A stretch of 64,000 nt of DNA, taken from positions 2,046,001-2,110,000 of the forward strand of contig NZ_OY781099.1 in assembly GCF_963676325.1 (NCBI RefSeq), written 5' to 3'. The notes under the pieces are model-generated. The model did no database searches, was not told the origin of the DNA, and saw nothing but the letters and a program-made list of their open reading frames with translations. Below are positions 7,941 through 16,409 of the stretch, piece after piece. How positions within the stretch are numbered: position 1 is the stretch's first letter; every line of letters begins with the position of its first letter. A program made the translations under genes and the position numbers. The stretch is from an uncultured Bacteroides sp. GTDB taxonomy: Bacteria > Bacteroidota > Bacteroidia > Bacteroidales > Bacteroidaceae.

Positions 7941-10262
7941 TTAGGAAATCACTTTGAAACGGGCAAACTTCAGCAATAACTGTTTTTCTCCTGCATTGCG
8001 GAATTTAACGGTTGCTTTGAGGTTCTCTCCGCTACCCTCTACTTTAACAACTTCACCTATACCAAAGCGTTCGTGCTCAATCTGTTGTCCGGATTGTAGA
8101 TCAGTTATCGGTGCACCCGATGCCGGTCTTGATTGTGTATTCTCTACTCTCGTCAGATTCTTTGGAGTGGATATTGCATTGAAGGTAGGCTTTGGTCTCT
8201 CCTTTTCTGAGTTAAACAAGGAACGTGCCGGGCGCTCATTTTGCTCTCTTCTGAATCTTGAAGGAGATTCATCAATATGTCTGCCAGATACAGATTCCTG
8301 CGGCAATTTTAAGAAAGAGGAATCTATGTCTCTCAAAAAGCGGCTAGGATTCGCAAATTCCATTTTGCCATATTTAAAGCGGGTTTTGGCAAAAGAAAGA
8401 AAGCAGTGATCTTCTGCACGAGTGATGGCTACGTAGAAAAGTCTTCGCTCCTCTTCCATGGCTCTTGGAGAATCACCCGACATGCTGCTAGGGAAAAGGT
8501 TCTCTTCCATTCCTACAATGAAAACATTGCGGAATTCCAATCCTTTGGCAGAGTGAATGGTCATAAGAGTGATCTTCGGCTCGTCGCCCGATTTATCTGT
8601 ATCCTGATCGGATAATAACGATACTTCGGATAAGAAATCGGAAAGGGAGATGCTTTCGTTCCCTTCTTCTTCACGCATGGCGCAGAAATCATGGATTCCA
8701 TTGACCAATTCCTCTATATTCTCCTGCCGGCTTAGGTTTTCCGGTGTGCGATCCTGATAGATATCATTCACAATGCCTGCTTCCTTAACGATGGAAGTTG
8801 CCATTTCATAGGCATTCTTTTCGGATAATACACGGATAAAGTTCTCAATCAGTTCACGGAAACCTTGCAGTTTGGTGTGAGTTCCTTTATTTATATTTAG
8901 CCCAAATTCCAGCGGACTGCACAATACATCCCACAGACTTACCGAATGAGTATTAGCCGCCTCAATTATTTTGCCAACGGTTGTATCACCAATTCCACGG
9001 GCAGGGTAATTAATTATTCGTTTAAAGGCCTCTTCGTCGTTTGGATTCACCACCACACGGAAATATGCAATTACATCCTTAATTTCCTTACGCTGATAGA
9101 AGGACAGACCACCGTAAATTTTATAAGGAAGATTACGCTTGCGCAAAGCTTCCTCGAAGATTCTTGACTGAGCATTGGTGCGGTAAAGAATGGCAAAATC
9201 GTCATATCCGTAATGTTGCGCCATGCGGAGCTCCATTATTTTATTGGAAACAATATCTCCTTCCTCAACATCCGAATATGCCTGGAAAACGCCGATTGGT
9301 TCTCCCTGTGATTTTTCAGAGAATACCTCTTTGCGAATTTGTTCCCGGTTTTTCTCTATAAGGCTATTCGCGGCACGAACGATGGTTTTGGTGGAGCGAT
9401 AATTTTGCTCCAGCTTAAATACTTGCGTGTTTTGGTATAGCTTGGTGAATTTTAATATATTATCAATGTTGGCACCGCGGAAAGAGTAGATACTTTGGGC
9501 GTCATCTCCTACCACGCAAACCTTTTGATGCTCTTTTGATAACTGAAGAACAATGCTGTGCTGGGCAAAGTTTGTATCCTGATACTCGTCTACCAGGATG
9601 TATTTGAATTGTTCCCGGTATTTATTCAGTATTTCCGGGTGATCCCTGAAGAGCAGGAATGTATAGAACAATAAATCGTCAAAATCCATTGCTCCTGCTT
9701 GTCGGCATCTGTCCCAGTATCTGCGGTAAATGTCTCTGATTGCCGGCATCTTGGCTGCCATATCATGCTCCATCATTTCGCGGTTAACTGCATAAGCATC
9801 GGGAGAAATCAGATGGTTCTTCGCATTTGATATCTGCCCCTGAACGGAACCGGGCTTGTATGCTTTCTCATTCAGCTGCATTTCCTTGATGATTGTCCGG
9901 ATCAGACTTTTTGAATCGCTGGTGTCGTATATGGTAAAGCTGGACGTAAAACCAATAGCCTCTGCTTCTACTCTCAGTATGCGTGAGAAAACAGAGTGGA
10001 AAGTTCCCATCCACAGATAGCGTGCGCTTTGCTCGCCTACTTGTTTGGCTATACGTGCCTTCATTTCCCTTGCCGCTTTATTGGTAAAAGTAAGGGAAAG
10101 AATGGACCAGGGTTCATATCCTGACTCCAGCAAATAAGCTATTTTATAAGTCAGCACACGTGTTTTTCCCGATCCGGCACCGGCAATTACCAGTGAAGGA
10201 CCTTCGTTATAAAGCACTGCAGCGCGCTGACTCTCGTTTAGTTCATCTATATAATTTGTCAT
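7941..10262 (-). CDS. uvrD: UvrD/PcrA-type superfamily I DNA helicase
   Basis: This is a 773-residue 3'-5' DNA helicase for repair and for clearing proteins from DNA. The motifs appear in order: Walker A GAGSGKT at 28-34, motif Ia LTFTNKAAREM, motif II VDEYQDTN, motif III VGDDAQSIYSFRGA, motif IV NYRST, motif V TIHSAKGLEF and motif VI VAITRAE. The C-terminal segment HERFGIGEVVKVEGSGENLKATVKF is the tudor-like domain of PcrA that contacts RNA polymerase. The length matches the family. A -7 box TATCTTTG lies on the minus strand at 10299-10292. Bacteroidetes often carry several paralogues, so uvrD and pcrA cannot be told apart here. Confidence 0.96.
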   Translation of the reverse strand: MTNYIDELNESQRAAVLYNEGPSLVIAGAGSGKTRVLTYKIAYLLESGYEPWSILSLTFTNKAAREMKARIAKQVGEQSARYLWMGTFHSVFSRILRVEAEAIGFTSSFTIYDTSDSKSLIRTIIKEMQLNEKAYKPGSVQGQISNAKNHLISPDAYAVNREMMEHDMAAKMPAIRDIYRRYWDRCRQAGAMDFDDLLFYTFLLFRDHPEILNKYREQFKYILVDEYQDTNFAQHSIVLQLSKEHQKVCVVGDDAQSIYSFRGANIDNILKFTKLYQNTQVFKLEQNYRSTKTIVRAANSLIEKNREQIRKEVFSEKSQGEPIGVFQAYSDVEEGDIVSNKIMELRMAQHYGYDDFAILYRTNAQSRIFEEALRKRNLPYKIYGGLSFYQRKEIKDVIAYFRVVVNPNDEEAFKRIINYPARGIGDTTVGKIIEAANTHSVSLWDVLCSPLEFGLNINKGTHTKLQGFRELIENFIRVLSEKNAYEMATSIVKEAGIVNDIYQDRTPENLSRQENIEELVNGIHDFCAMREEEGNESISLSDFLSEVSLLSDQDTDKSGDEPKITLMTIHSAKGLEFRNVFIVGMEENLFPSSMSGDSPRAMEEERRLFYVAITRAEDHCFLSFAKTRFKYGKMEFANPSRFLRDIDSSFLKLPQESVSGRHIDESPSRFRREQNERPARSLFNSEKERPKPTFNAISTPKNLTRVENTQSRPASGAPITDLQSGQQIEHERFGIGEVVKVEGSGENLKATVKFRNAGEKQLLLKFARFKVIS

Positions 10263-10416
10263 TTCTTGAATATTCTTTCAAACTTAGTCTGCAAAGATAA
10301 ATAAAGTTTGAGTGATATTGAACAAAAACATGTAACCTTATGTTATTCTATCATGAAGTTTAATTTAAACTCCAAAATATATGAAATCAATTTTATTATC
10401 TTTAATACTTACGACT

Positions 10417-11001
10417 ATGACATACGAAATGCCAAAACTTCCATACGCAAATAAGGATTTGGAACCAGTAATCAGTGAACAAACAGTTAATTTCCATTAT
10501 GGAAAACATCTTCAGACTTACGTAACTAACCTCAATAATCTTGTTCCCGGAACAGAATTTGAAGGAAAAAGTCTGGAAGTAATTGTAGCTACAGCTCCCG
10601 ACGGCCCAATTTTTAATAATGCCGGTCAGGTTCTTAATCATACTCTTTATTTTTTGCAGTTTACCGGGAAACCAAATAAACATGAACCTTCCGGAAAACT
10701 TGCCGAAGCAATTAATAAAGAATGGGGATCCTTTGAGAATTTCAAAAAAGAGTTCTCAAACGCTTCTATTACTCTTTTTGGATCGGGCTGGGCCTGGTTA
10801 TCTGTCGACAAAGACGGGAAGTTACATATTACCAAAGAAGCCAACGGAAGTAATCCTTTAAGAAATGGATTGAAACCAATCCTTGGATTCGATGTGTGGG
10901 AACATGCTTATTATCTTGATTATCAAAACAGACGTGCAGATCATATTGCAGCACTTTGGAGTATTATAGATTGGGATATTGTTGGTAAAAGGATAGAGTA
11001 G
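10417..11001 (+). CDS. sodB: Superoxide dismutase (Fe/Mn family)
   Basis: This enzyme converts superoxide to peroxide and oxygen in the cytoplasm. I chose the ATG at 10417, giving MTYEMPKLPYAN and about 194 residues, the typical start and length for this family. An in-frame ATG at 10381 would add 12 residues (MKSILLSLILTT) that look like neither a family N-terminus nor a complete signal peptide. The metal ligands are visible: His27 in FHYGKH, His in LNHTLYF, and Asp and His in FDVWEHAYYLDY. The Bacteroides-type enzyme can be cambialistic for Fe or Mn (family knowledge). A strong terminator follows. Confidence 0.95.
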   Translation: MTYEMPKLPYANKDLEPVISEQTVNFHYGKHLQTYVTNLNNLVPGTEFEGKSLEVIVATAPDGPIFNNAGQVLNHTLYFLQFTGKPNKHEPSGKLAEAINKEWGSFENFKKEFSNASITLFGSGWAWLSVDKDGKLHITKEANGSNPLRNGLKPILGFDVWEHAYYLDYQNRRADHIAALWSIIDWDIVGKRIE

Positions 11002-11018
11002 TTAGTTTTTTCAGGCTG

Positions 11019-11055
11019 AAAAGGCTGCAGATAATCATTTATCGGCAGCCTTTTT
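11019..11055 (+). terminator. Intrinsic terminator after sodB
   Basis: The arms AAAAGGCTGCaGATAA and TTATCgGCAGCCTTTTT form a long stem with a short loop and end in a T-run. The hairpin starts about 18 bases after the sodB stop. Confidence 0.88.
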
Positions 11056-11265
11056 GGTTGTATAGGCTGTTCTGTTCGGGATATTTTTAAACTTCTTCGC
11101 TGGTTTTACTTATTAAACAGTTTTTGCTTTCAGGCCTTTAATCAATTTGCTGAAATCATTTTCCTTAGTTAATTACAATTTTGCTTCTTTACATTCATTT
11201 CCTGTTCATTCCATCCATTAACTAATTTAGAGGATTTTATGTTTTCTGTATATCTTTTTCGTGAT

Positions 11266-11330
11266 GGTGGTGACAAACTTATGTGAAATACTTCTTTTAT
11301 ATGTCCTGGTATAAAGTTTGTCACCCCCAC
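11266..11330. repeat. Inverted repeat with arms GGTGACAAACTT
   Basis: A perfect 12-bp inverted repeat, GGTGACAAACTT at 11269-11280 and its complement at 11314-11325, is separated by 33 nt. The similarity extends further out on both sides (GGT/CCC and AT/ATA). It is far from any stop codon and lacks a T-run, so it is not a normal terminator. It may be a dispersed palindromic unit, which would need other copies to prove. Confidence 0.6.
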
Positions 11331-11531
11331 TACCAAAGAGTCTCAGAAGGAAGTACCTTGTTACCCCCTCAAAAACAACCTTATGTTTTTCTATTTTTTC
11401 AGGAGTCAGTGATTGAAATAGATTATCCACAATAACATTCTGATAATCTTTTATTTAAGTTCTTGTTTTATTTAATAGAACTTATTCAGAGGACAATATT
11501 ATTTCTTGTTTAAGTCCAATTATTTTATTCA

Positions 11532-11621
11532 CCAATGATTAAGATTTATTGGCCAATAGTTTGCTGATTAATGGCCTATAATTTCTAGCCATACGCCAAT
11601 GGTTTTACTTGCTTGACCATC
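11532..11621. repeat. Degenerate array of five CCAAT-type cores, period 21-22 nt
   Basis: CCAAT-like words occur at 11532 (CCAAT), 11553 (CCAAT), 11575 (CCTAT), 11596 (CCAAT) and 11617 (CCATC), spaced 21, 22, 21 and 21 nt. The best core is the palindrome ATTGGCCAAT at 11548-11557. The layout resembles the TGTACA arrays: a palindromic core, an AT-rich spacer and two helical turns per unit. The core is different. Confidence 0.6.
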
Positions 11622-11764
11622 GTTTTGCTTTTCCCCTTTTTATAAATTAATCAGTGCAATAAACAAAAAGGAAGTAAACAAGGAATAGTTCTTCATCCTT
11701 TTTTGTACATTTGCATACATTTTACTACACTGTTTAGTAAAATAGATGTCTTGATTAATATAAA

Positions 11765-12568
11765 ATGAAAATAAAATTTATAAGTTTAGCAAGTGGAAGC
11801 AGTGGAAACTGTTACTATCTAGGTACTGAAAAACACGGCATTTTAATTGACGCAGGTATAGGTATTCGTACTATTAAGAAAAGTCTTAAGGAAGTTAATC
11901 TGTCCTTAAGTGATGTTCGTGCTGTATTTGTAACTCACGACCATGCTGACCATATTAAAGCTGTGGGGCATTTAGGTGAGAAATATAATATCCCCGTATA
12001 TTCTACACGAGAAATACACGAAGGAATAAATAAGAGCTACTGTATGACTGAAAAACTATCTACTTCGGTTCATTATATAAATAAAGATGAGCCAATGAAG
12101 TTAGATGAGTTTAATATCTCAGCGTTTGAAGTTCCTCATGACGGAACAGATAATGTGGGATATTGTATCGAGATTGGCGAGAAAACATTCTCTTTCCTTA
12201 CCGACCTTGGCCATATAACAGAAACTGCAGCTCATTATATCTGCAAAGCCAATTATTTAATCCTGGAAGCAAACTATGATTTAGAGATGCTTCGCATGGG
12301 ACCATACCCAAAATATTTAAAAGAACGTATTGCTGGTCCCAACGGACACATGAGTAATGCTGATACGGCCGATTTTCTTGCCGAGAATATCAATGAGAAT
12401 CTAAAATACATCTGGCTTTGTCACCTCAGTAAGGATAATAATCATCCCGAACTGGCATATAAGACGGTAGAATGGAAATTAAAAAGCAAAGGGGTAATTG
12501 TTGGAAAAGATGTGCAACTCATTGCTTTAAAGCGAAGTAGCCCATCCGACTTTTATGAGTTTGAATAA
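11765..12568 (+). CDS. Metallo-beta-lactamase-fold hydrolase (YycJ/WalJ-like)
   Basis: This is a 267-residue cytoplasmic hydrolase. The N-terminal MKIKFISLASGSSGNCYYL is characteristic of the YycJ branch. The two-metal motif THDHADH is at 57-63. Later ligands are probably FEVPHDGTDNVGYCIE, FLTDLGH and a C-terminal LCHLSKDNNHPE. Family members act as 5'-3' exonuclease-like enzymes, but the in vivo role in Bacteroidetes is not established. The gene has its own upstream -7 box (TACATTTG, 11706-11713) and stands alone before two tRNA genes. Confidence 0.9.
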   Translation: MKIKFISLASGSSGNCYYLGTEKHGILIDAGIGIRTIKKSLKEVNLSLSDVRAVFVTHDHADHIKAVGHLGEKYNIPVYSTREIHEGINKSYCMTEKLSTSVHYINKDEPMKLDEFNISAFEVPHDGTDNVGYCIEIGEKTFSFLTDLGHITETAAHYICKANYLILEANYDLEMLRMGPYPKYLKERIAGPNGHMSNADTADFLAENINENLKYIWLCHLSKDNNHPELAYKTVEWKLKSKGVIVGKDVQLIALKRSSPSDFYEFE

Positions 12569-12603
12569 AATGTAAAAAATAACCGATAAAAACAGTAATT
12601 TTA

Positions 12604-12635
12604 TTTGGGAAAATGAAATAAAACGCCTACCTTTG
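12604..12635 (+). promoter_or_regulatory. Predicted promoter of the tRNA-Lys pair
   Basis: TTTG at 12604-12607 and TACCTTTG at 12628-12635 are separated by 20 bases. The first tRNA starts 24 bases downstream. Confidence 0.65.
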
Positions 12636-12659
12636 CAACCGCAAAAAAGAAAGATATAT

Positions 12660-12732
12660 GCGCTCTTAGCTCAGCTGGTAGAGCAATTGACTCTTAATCA
12701 ATGGGTCCAGGGTTCGAGTCCCTGAGGGCGCA
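12660..12732 (+). tRNA. tRNA-Lys (CTT), copy 1
   Basis: A full cloverleaf: acceptor GCGCTCT/AGGGCGC, anticodon stem ATTGA/TCAAT with loop CTCTTAA (anticodon CTT) and T-loop TTCGAGT. No CCA is encoded. Confidence 0.95.
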
Positions 12733-12751
12733 CTTTCTTCGAGTTGTATAT

Positions 12752-12824
12752 GCGCTCTTAGCTCAGCTGGTAGAGCAATTGACTCTTAATCAATGGGTCC
12801 AGGGTTCGAGTCCCTGAGGGCGCA
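12752..12824 (+). tRNA. tRNA-Lys (CTT), copy 2
   Basis: This gene is identical over its 73 nt to the gene at 12660, after a 19-base spacer. It is a recent or gene-converted tandem duplicate, co-transcribed from the same promoter. Confidence 0.95.
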
Positions 12825-12825
12825 C

Positions 12826-12867
12826 AAAAAAAGCTTGTAAACAATGATTTGTTTGCAAGCTTTTTTG
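12826..12867 (+). terminator. Terminator after the tRNA-Lys pair
   Basis: The arms AAAAAGCTTGtAAACAAa and TTTGTTTgCAAGCTTTTTT form a long stem-loop with a T-run directly after the second tRNA. Confidence 0.88.
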
Positions 12868-12966
12868 TTTGGAGCAAATGCCATAGAAAGTATTGATAAT
12901 ACAAAAAGTTTATGAGATTTTGTTATTATACAAAATATAACGTTGGGCATAAAAAAAGAGGATGTC

Positions 12967-12972
12967 TTTTCA
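12967..12972. repeat. Target-site duplication TTTTCA, left copy
   Basis: TTTTCA directly abuts the left inverted repeat and recurs at 14734-14739 beside the right one. Confidence 0.8.
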
Positions 12973-13018
12973 GGAGGGCACTGAAAAAGTTGCCCTTTTG
13001 AATTTTTGAAAATCCTTT

Positions 13019-13074
13019 TATCTAAAAGGGAGCCCAAAATCTGCTAAAATAGATTTTGAGTTCCCTTCTTTTTT
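13019..13074. terminator. Stem-loop inside the IS after the transposase gene
   Basis: AAGGGAgcCCAAAATCT pairs with AGATTTTGagTTCCCTT around a short loop and is followed by a long T-run on the plus strand. It can end transposase transcription on one strand and stop read-through into the element on the other. Confidence 0.6.
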
Positions 13075-13157
13075 TTAAGCAATATTTATGAGCTATACAG
13101 GTTAATTGGGCTTGCAGTCTGGTTATATATCTTCCAATAACATTTGAAAGCACTTTC

Positions 13158-14609
13158 TTACATTAATTTGAGTATTCTTTTTATATTAGCAGCAAAGATT
13201 GTCATAGCCCCCTGCATTTCCATGCATGACAATCCATATGACAATGCCCTGCCATATCCATAGGAATGTTTAAGTTCTGAGTTTTTGGCCTCTATTTTGT
13301 AGCGTTCTCTGGCTTTCTTTTTAAATTCTTCAGTCTGTTGAAAATCAAGTTGTTCTTTTTGTTCGTCTGTTTTTATCGGAAGTGAATAAGTTTTTGACTT
13401 TGCTCCATCTTTATAACATCCTTCGCGTCTTGAGCACACCCTGCATTTCTGCACATCAAAATAATAGGTTGTGGTCTGATTCCATGCCCCATTCTTTTTG
13501 CCTTGAACCGCTTTACGGACTGCCATATGTCCTGCTGGACAGACAAACATTCCGGCATCCTTGTTAAAATCAAACTTGTCTTCATCCTTTCTGAACCCGT
13601 TTAGGGAAGGATTCAATTTAGATATCAATTCAAATCCTGTATCCTTTTCTTTAGAGCGCTTTAAATTGTTCTTACCAGAATAGGCGGTATCACCAATTAC
13701 CGTCTCAACTACCATACCATTTTTACGGCTTTGTTCCACTAGATTCTCCAACTGTGCCCCATCCCCCTTCTCTCCAGAAGTTACAACCGCAGATGTAATA
13801 ATGCGTTCATCGCTCATCGCAATGTGCGTTTTATATCCAAAGAAGGAAGTGTCTTCCGTCTTGTGACCGATACGCGCATCCTCGTCTTTTGAGGTCGTAT
13901 AATGGTCCTCTATGTCTTCTTTAGTCTCTTTTAGCATGTTGAGACGTTCCTTTATTTTAGGTATATTGATTAGAATCTCTTCTCTTTCAATCCGGTCAAT
14001 AAGTTGAACTGTATATTCCAGCTCATGTTTTAAATCGTCACCTTCATTTTTATCCGGAAGAGTACCTTTCAGACTGTCATCTGCTTCATAGAGAGCCTTG
14101 CGCAACTGTCTGGAACGCATTTTAAGTATCTCTATCGGTTTACAAGGATTGGAACGAGAAGCTGAGTGAGTGGAATCTACAATAATAGTCTTTGATTGTA
14201 TGATACCCTTTTCAATGGCAATAGAGACAGTCTTGCCCACAAGCAAATCCAGCAGAGCCATATCTTTCAGACGTAGTTTGCGGAACTTGCATAAAGAACT
14301 AGGATTAATAACATCGTCTTCAGGGACCATCCCTAAAAAATACTTAAATGACATATCGTATCTGGAACGCTCCACAACGTCAACATCAGAAATGTCATAG
14401 ATAGTCTTCAAAAGTAGATACTTGAACATGCGGATAGGGCTTTCTGCAGTACGACCATTGTCATGGCTATACTTATCTACAAGTTCTTTATGAACAAAAC
14501 TAAAATCTATGAGGTCGTTAATTCTCCGAAGAAGATTGTTCTTGGGAATAATCAGATTATACAAATCTGAATAACTGCTGAACGGGATAGTCTCTTGTTG
14601 GGGTAGCAT
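13158..14609 (-). CDS. IS1182-family transposase
   Basis: This is a 483-residue DDE transposase. The N-terminal domain (LYNLIIPKNNLLRRINDLIDFSFV, then YDMSFKYFLGMVPEDDVINPSSLCKFRK) is the DUF772-type region typical of IS1182/IS5-like enzymes. The catalytic residues are probably Asp in IVDSTHSASR, Asp in VIGDTAYSGKNNL and Glu in YKIEAKNSELKHSYG. A cysteine-rich segment between the last two (CPAG, CRVCSRREGCYKD) is common in this family. The frame is intact. It lies entirely inside the terminal repeats at 12973-14733 and mediates cut-and-paste or replicative movement of that element. Confidence 0.93.
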   Translation of the reverse strand: MLPQQETIPFSSYSDLYNLIIPKNNLLRRINDLIDFSFVHKELVDKYSHDNGRTAESPIRMFKYLLLKTIYDISDVDVVERSRYDMSFKYFLGMVPEDDVINPSSLCKFRKLRLKDMALLDLLVGKTVSIAIEKGIIQSKTIIVDSTHSASRSNPCKPIEILKMRSRQLRKALYEADDSLKGTLPDKNEGDDLKHELEYTVQLIDRIEREEILINIPKIKERLNMLKETKEDIEDHYTTSKDEDARIGHKTEDTSFFGYKTHIAMSDERIITSAVVTSGEKGDGAQLENLVEQSRKNGMVVETVIGDTAYSGKNNLKRSKEKDTGFELISKLNPSLNGFRKDEDKFDFNKDAGMFVCPAGHMAVRKAVQGKKNGAWNQTTTYYFDVQKCRVCSRREGCYKDGAKSKTYSLPIKTDEQKEQLDFQQTEEFKKKARERYKIEAKNSELKHSYGYGRALSYGLSCMEMQGAMTIFAANIKRILKLM

Positions 14610-14640
14610 AATTACTTCTATTATGCAATGAAGTTATAAA

Positions 14641-14686
14641 AAAAATCTGCACATATCCAAAATAATTATTGGATATATGCAGATTT
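14641..14686. other. Stem-loop upstream of the transposase, inside the IS
   Basis: AAAATCTGCacATATCC pairs with GGATATatGCAGATTTT around a loop. It lies between the right end and the transposase start. Its position fits a structure that masks the transposase start when transcription comes from outside, a known IS safeguard. That role is inferred. Confidence 0.55.
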
Positions 14687-14771
14687 TAATACTTTAAAAA
14701 AAGGAGCTTAAAGGCACTTTTTCAGTGCCCTCCTTTTCAGGCATCCTCTTTTTATGATTATAAATGTTTTC

Positions 14772-16409
14772 TTACCAGAAATATGCATAGAATGCAATAC
14801 AGATACAAACAACCACAATTGATGTGATAATATCTGCTGTGCTCCAGCTTGCACGTGTTTCTGCTAACTGAGCTTTATCTTGAGTGAAGTATGTGATACC
14901 TTTTAATTGCTCTTCTGTTGCTTTTGGAGTAAAGTAACTTATAACGAACATTACAGCCATAGTGAATAAGAACAGGAATATACAGAAGTATAACCAGTTG
15001 ATAGCAATTATGCCTCCAAGGAAGCTATCTGGTGCAATGTCCTTGTGGAATACTAAAAGAGTTAAACGTAACATACCTACAATGAAACCGATAAGTAATC
15101 CCCACTCTCCTGCTTTAGGAGTAATTCTCTTGTTGAATACACCAAGAACGAATACAGCTGCAATAGCTGGAGCGATAAGAGATTGAACATTCTGTAGATA
15201 TTCATAAAGTACGTTACCAATACCTCTCATGATAGGAATCCAGATCAAACCAAGGAATACAACAGTGATTGTTGCCATACGTCCTACCCATACAAGACGT
15301 TTTTCACTTGCTTTAGGATGCTTGATTTTATAGAAGTCAATAGTGAAAAGTGTAGCAGATGAATTGAAGTGAGCAGCCAAAGAAGTTACAAGAGCTGCAA
15401 TAAAACCTACAGTTACAAGACCTTTAATACCCATTGGTAATAAGTTGATTACCATGCTACCGAAGGCTTTATCATTTGAATCAAAGTTGAATCCGTCTAC
15501 TCCTTTAGCTTTTAAAGCAGCAGCAATCATACCAGGGATAAGGAACATAAATACTGGAAGAATCTTAAGAAAACCAGCAAAGATTGTACCTCTACGAGCA
15601 TTCTTTAAGTCTTTTGCAGCAAGAACTCGCTGTACAATGTGCTGGTCTGTACACCAGTACCAGAATCCGATAATCGCAGCACCGAAAATTACTCCTACAC
15701 CAGGGAATTTAGAATATAATGGATCTGATGGATCTGCGTGAATCAAGTGACGGTTTTCACCAATATATTGCAGTGTTGATTGCCATCCTTCTAATATACC
15801 ACCTCCACCAATTTTGAGAAGACCTAATACAAGGATTGTTAAAGAACCAACAATCAGAATTGGAGTTTGTACAACTGAAATAACCATGATACCTTTCATA
15901 CCAGCAAGTACACTGAAGATACCGGTAAGAAGAACAAGGCCAATTGCACCATACCAGAAGTCAATACCAAGAATAGTCTCAAGGAAGATACCTCCGGTAA
16001 ATGCTGTTACTGATACTTTTGTAAGTACGTAACTGATAAGAGTGATGATTGATAAAGTTGAACTTGCGTTTTGATTAAAACGTCTTGATAAGAATTCAGG
16101 CATTGTAAATACCTTGCTGTGTGCATAAAAAGGTACGAATACCCAACCAAGGATAAGAATCATCCAGCCTTGCATTTCCCAGTGTGCCATAGCCATGCCG
16201 CTTTCTGCACCTGCACCTGCCAGACCTACTAAGTGTTCCGAACCAATGTTTGCCGCGAAAATAGCAGCACCGACAGTAATCCAGGTTTCGCTACGTCCTG
16301 AAAGGAAGAAATCGCTTGTGTTGCCTGTTTTGTTCCTCATAACCCAATAAACAATTCCAATAAGGGTTAGAAGGAATACTCCAATAATAATCCAATCTAA
16401 TAATTCCAT
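14772..16409 (-). CDS. Sodium/solute symporter (SSS family), probable sugar transporter
   Basis: This 545-residue inner-membrane protein has about 14 hydrophobic segments. The start, WIIIGVFLLTLIGIVYWVMRNKTGNTSDFFLSGR, and IFAANIGSEHLVGLAGAGAESGMAMAHWEMQGW near residue 50 match the SGLT-like sodium/sugar branch. The sodium-site region ALVTSLAAHFNSSATLFTIDFYK lies near 340. It imports a sugar with Na+, but the substrate cannot be read from sequence. It is divergent from a FucP-type transporter across 396 bases with palindromic sites, so the two may respond to related sugars. Its terminator is interrupted by the insertion sequence. Confidence 0.9.
   Translation of the reverse strand: MELLDWIIIGVFLLTLIGIVYWVMRNKTGNTSDFFLSGRSETWITVGAAIFAANIGSEHLVGLAGAGAESGMAMAHWEMQGWMILILGWVFVPFYAHSKVFTMPEFLSRRFNQNASSTLSIITLISYVLTKVSVTAFTGGIFLETILGIDFWYGAIGLVLLTGIFSVLAGMKGIMVISVVQTPILIVGSLTILVLGLLKIGGGGILEGWQSTLQYIGENRHLIHADPSDPLYSKFPGVGVIFGAAIIGFWYWCTDQHIVQRVLAAKDLKNARRGTIFAGFLKILPVFMFLIPGMIAAALKAKGVDGFNFDSNDKAFGSMVINLLPMGIKGLVTVGFIAALVTSLAAHFNSSATLFTIDFYKIKHPKASEKRLVWVGRMATITVVFLGLIWIPIMRGIGNVLYEYLQNVQSLIAPAIAAVFVLGVFNKRITPKAGEWGLLIGFIVGMLRLTLLVFHKDIAPDSFLGGIIAINWLYFCIFLFLFTMAVMFVISYFTPKATEEQLKGITYFTQDKAQLAETRASWSTADIITSIVVVCICIAFYAYFW

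Larger units (their letters stand above)
11056..11764. other. Long intergenic region with an inverted repeat and a 21-22 nt period array
   Basis: About 710 bases lie here without a convincing gene. They hold an inverted repeat at 11266-11330, a degenerate array at 11532-11621 and a -7 box TACATTTG at 11706-11713 that probably serves the downstream hydrolase. A 67-codon minus-strand frame over 11227-11430 runs through the inverted repeat. It has a GSGGDKLYTRT segment but no recognised domain, and I regard it as a by-product of the repeat rather than a gene. Confidence 0.6.
12973..14733 (-). mobile_element. Complete IS1182-type insertion sequence, 1761 bp
   Basis: The ends are perfect 18-bp terminal inverted repeats, GGAGGGCACTGAAAAAGT at 12973-12990 and its complement at 14716-14733. 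They are flanked by the 6-bp direct repeat TTTTCA (12967-12972 and 14734-14739), the likely target duplication. The element carries one intact transposase gene on the minus strand. Internal stem-loops lie beside both ends (13019-13074 and 14641-14686) and probably block transcription entering from outside. Intact ends, target repeats and open frame suggest a recent, possibly active insertion. Confidence 0.93.
12953..14753 (-). terminator. Intrinsic terminator of the SSS transporter gene, split by an insertion sequence
   Basis: The left arm is at 12953-12966 (AAAAAGAGGATGTC) and the right arm at 14740-14753 (GGCATCCTCTTTTT). Joining them across one copy of TTTTCA gives a 14-bp stem with a six-base loop and a T-run on the minus strand. 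It would lie 18 bases after the transporter stop at 14772. The insertion sequence occupies the loop. Confidence 0.75.

Noticed and set aside
10381..10416. A 12-residue N-terminal extension of superoxide dismutase (possible signal peptide)
   Set aside because: It lacks a positively charged start, a full hydrophobic core and a cleavage site. The ATG at 10417 gives the standard family N-terminus.
11227..11430. A 67-codon minus-strand frame with a GSGGDKLYTRT segment
   Set aside because: It runs through an inverted repeat, has no recognised domain and no upstream promoter, so I treat it as part of the repeat region rather than a gene.
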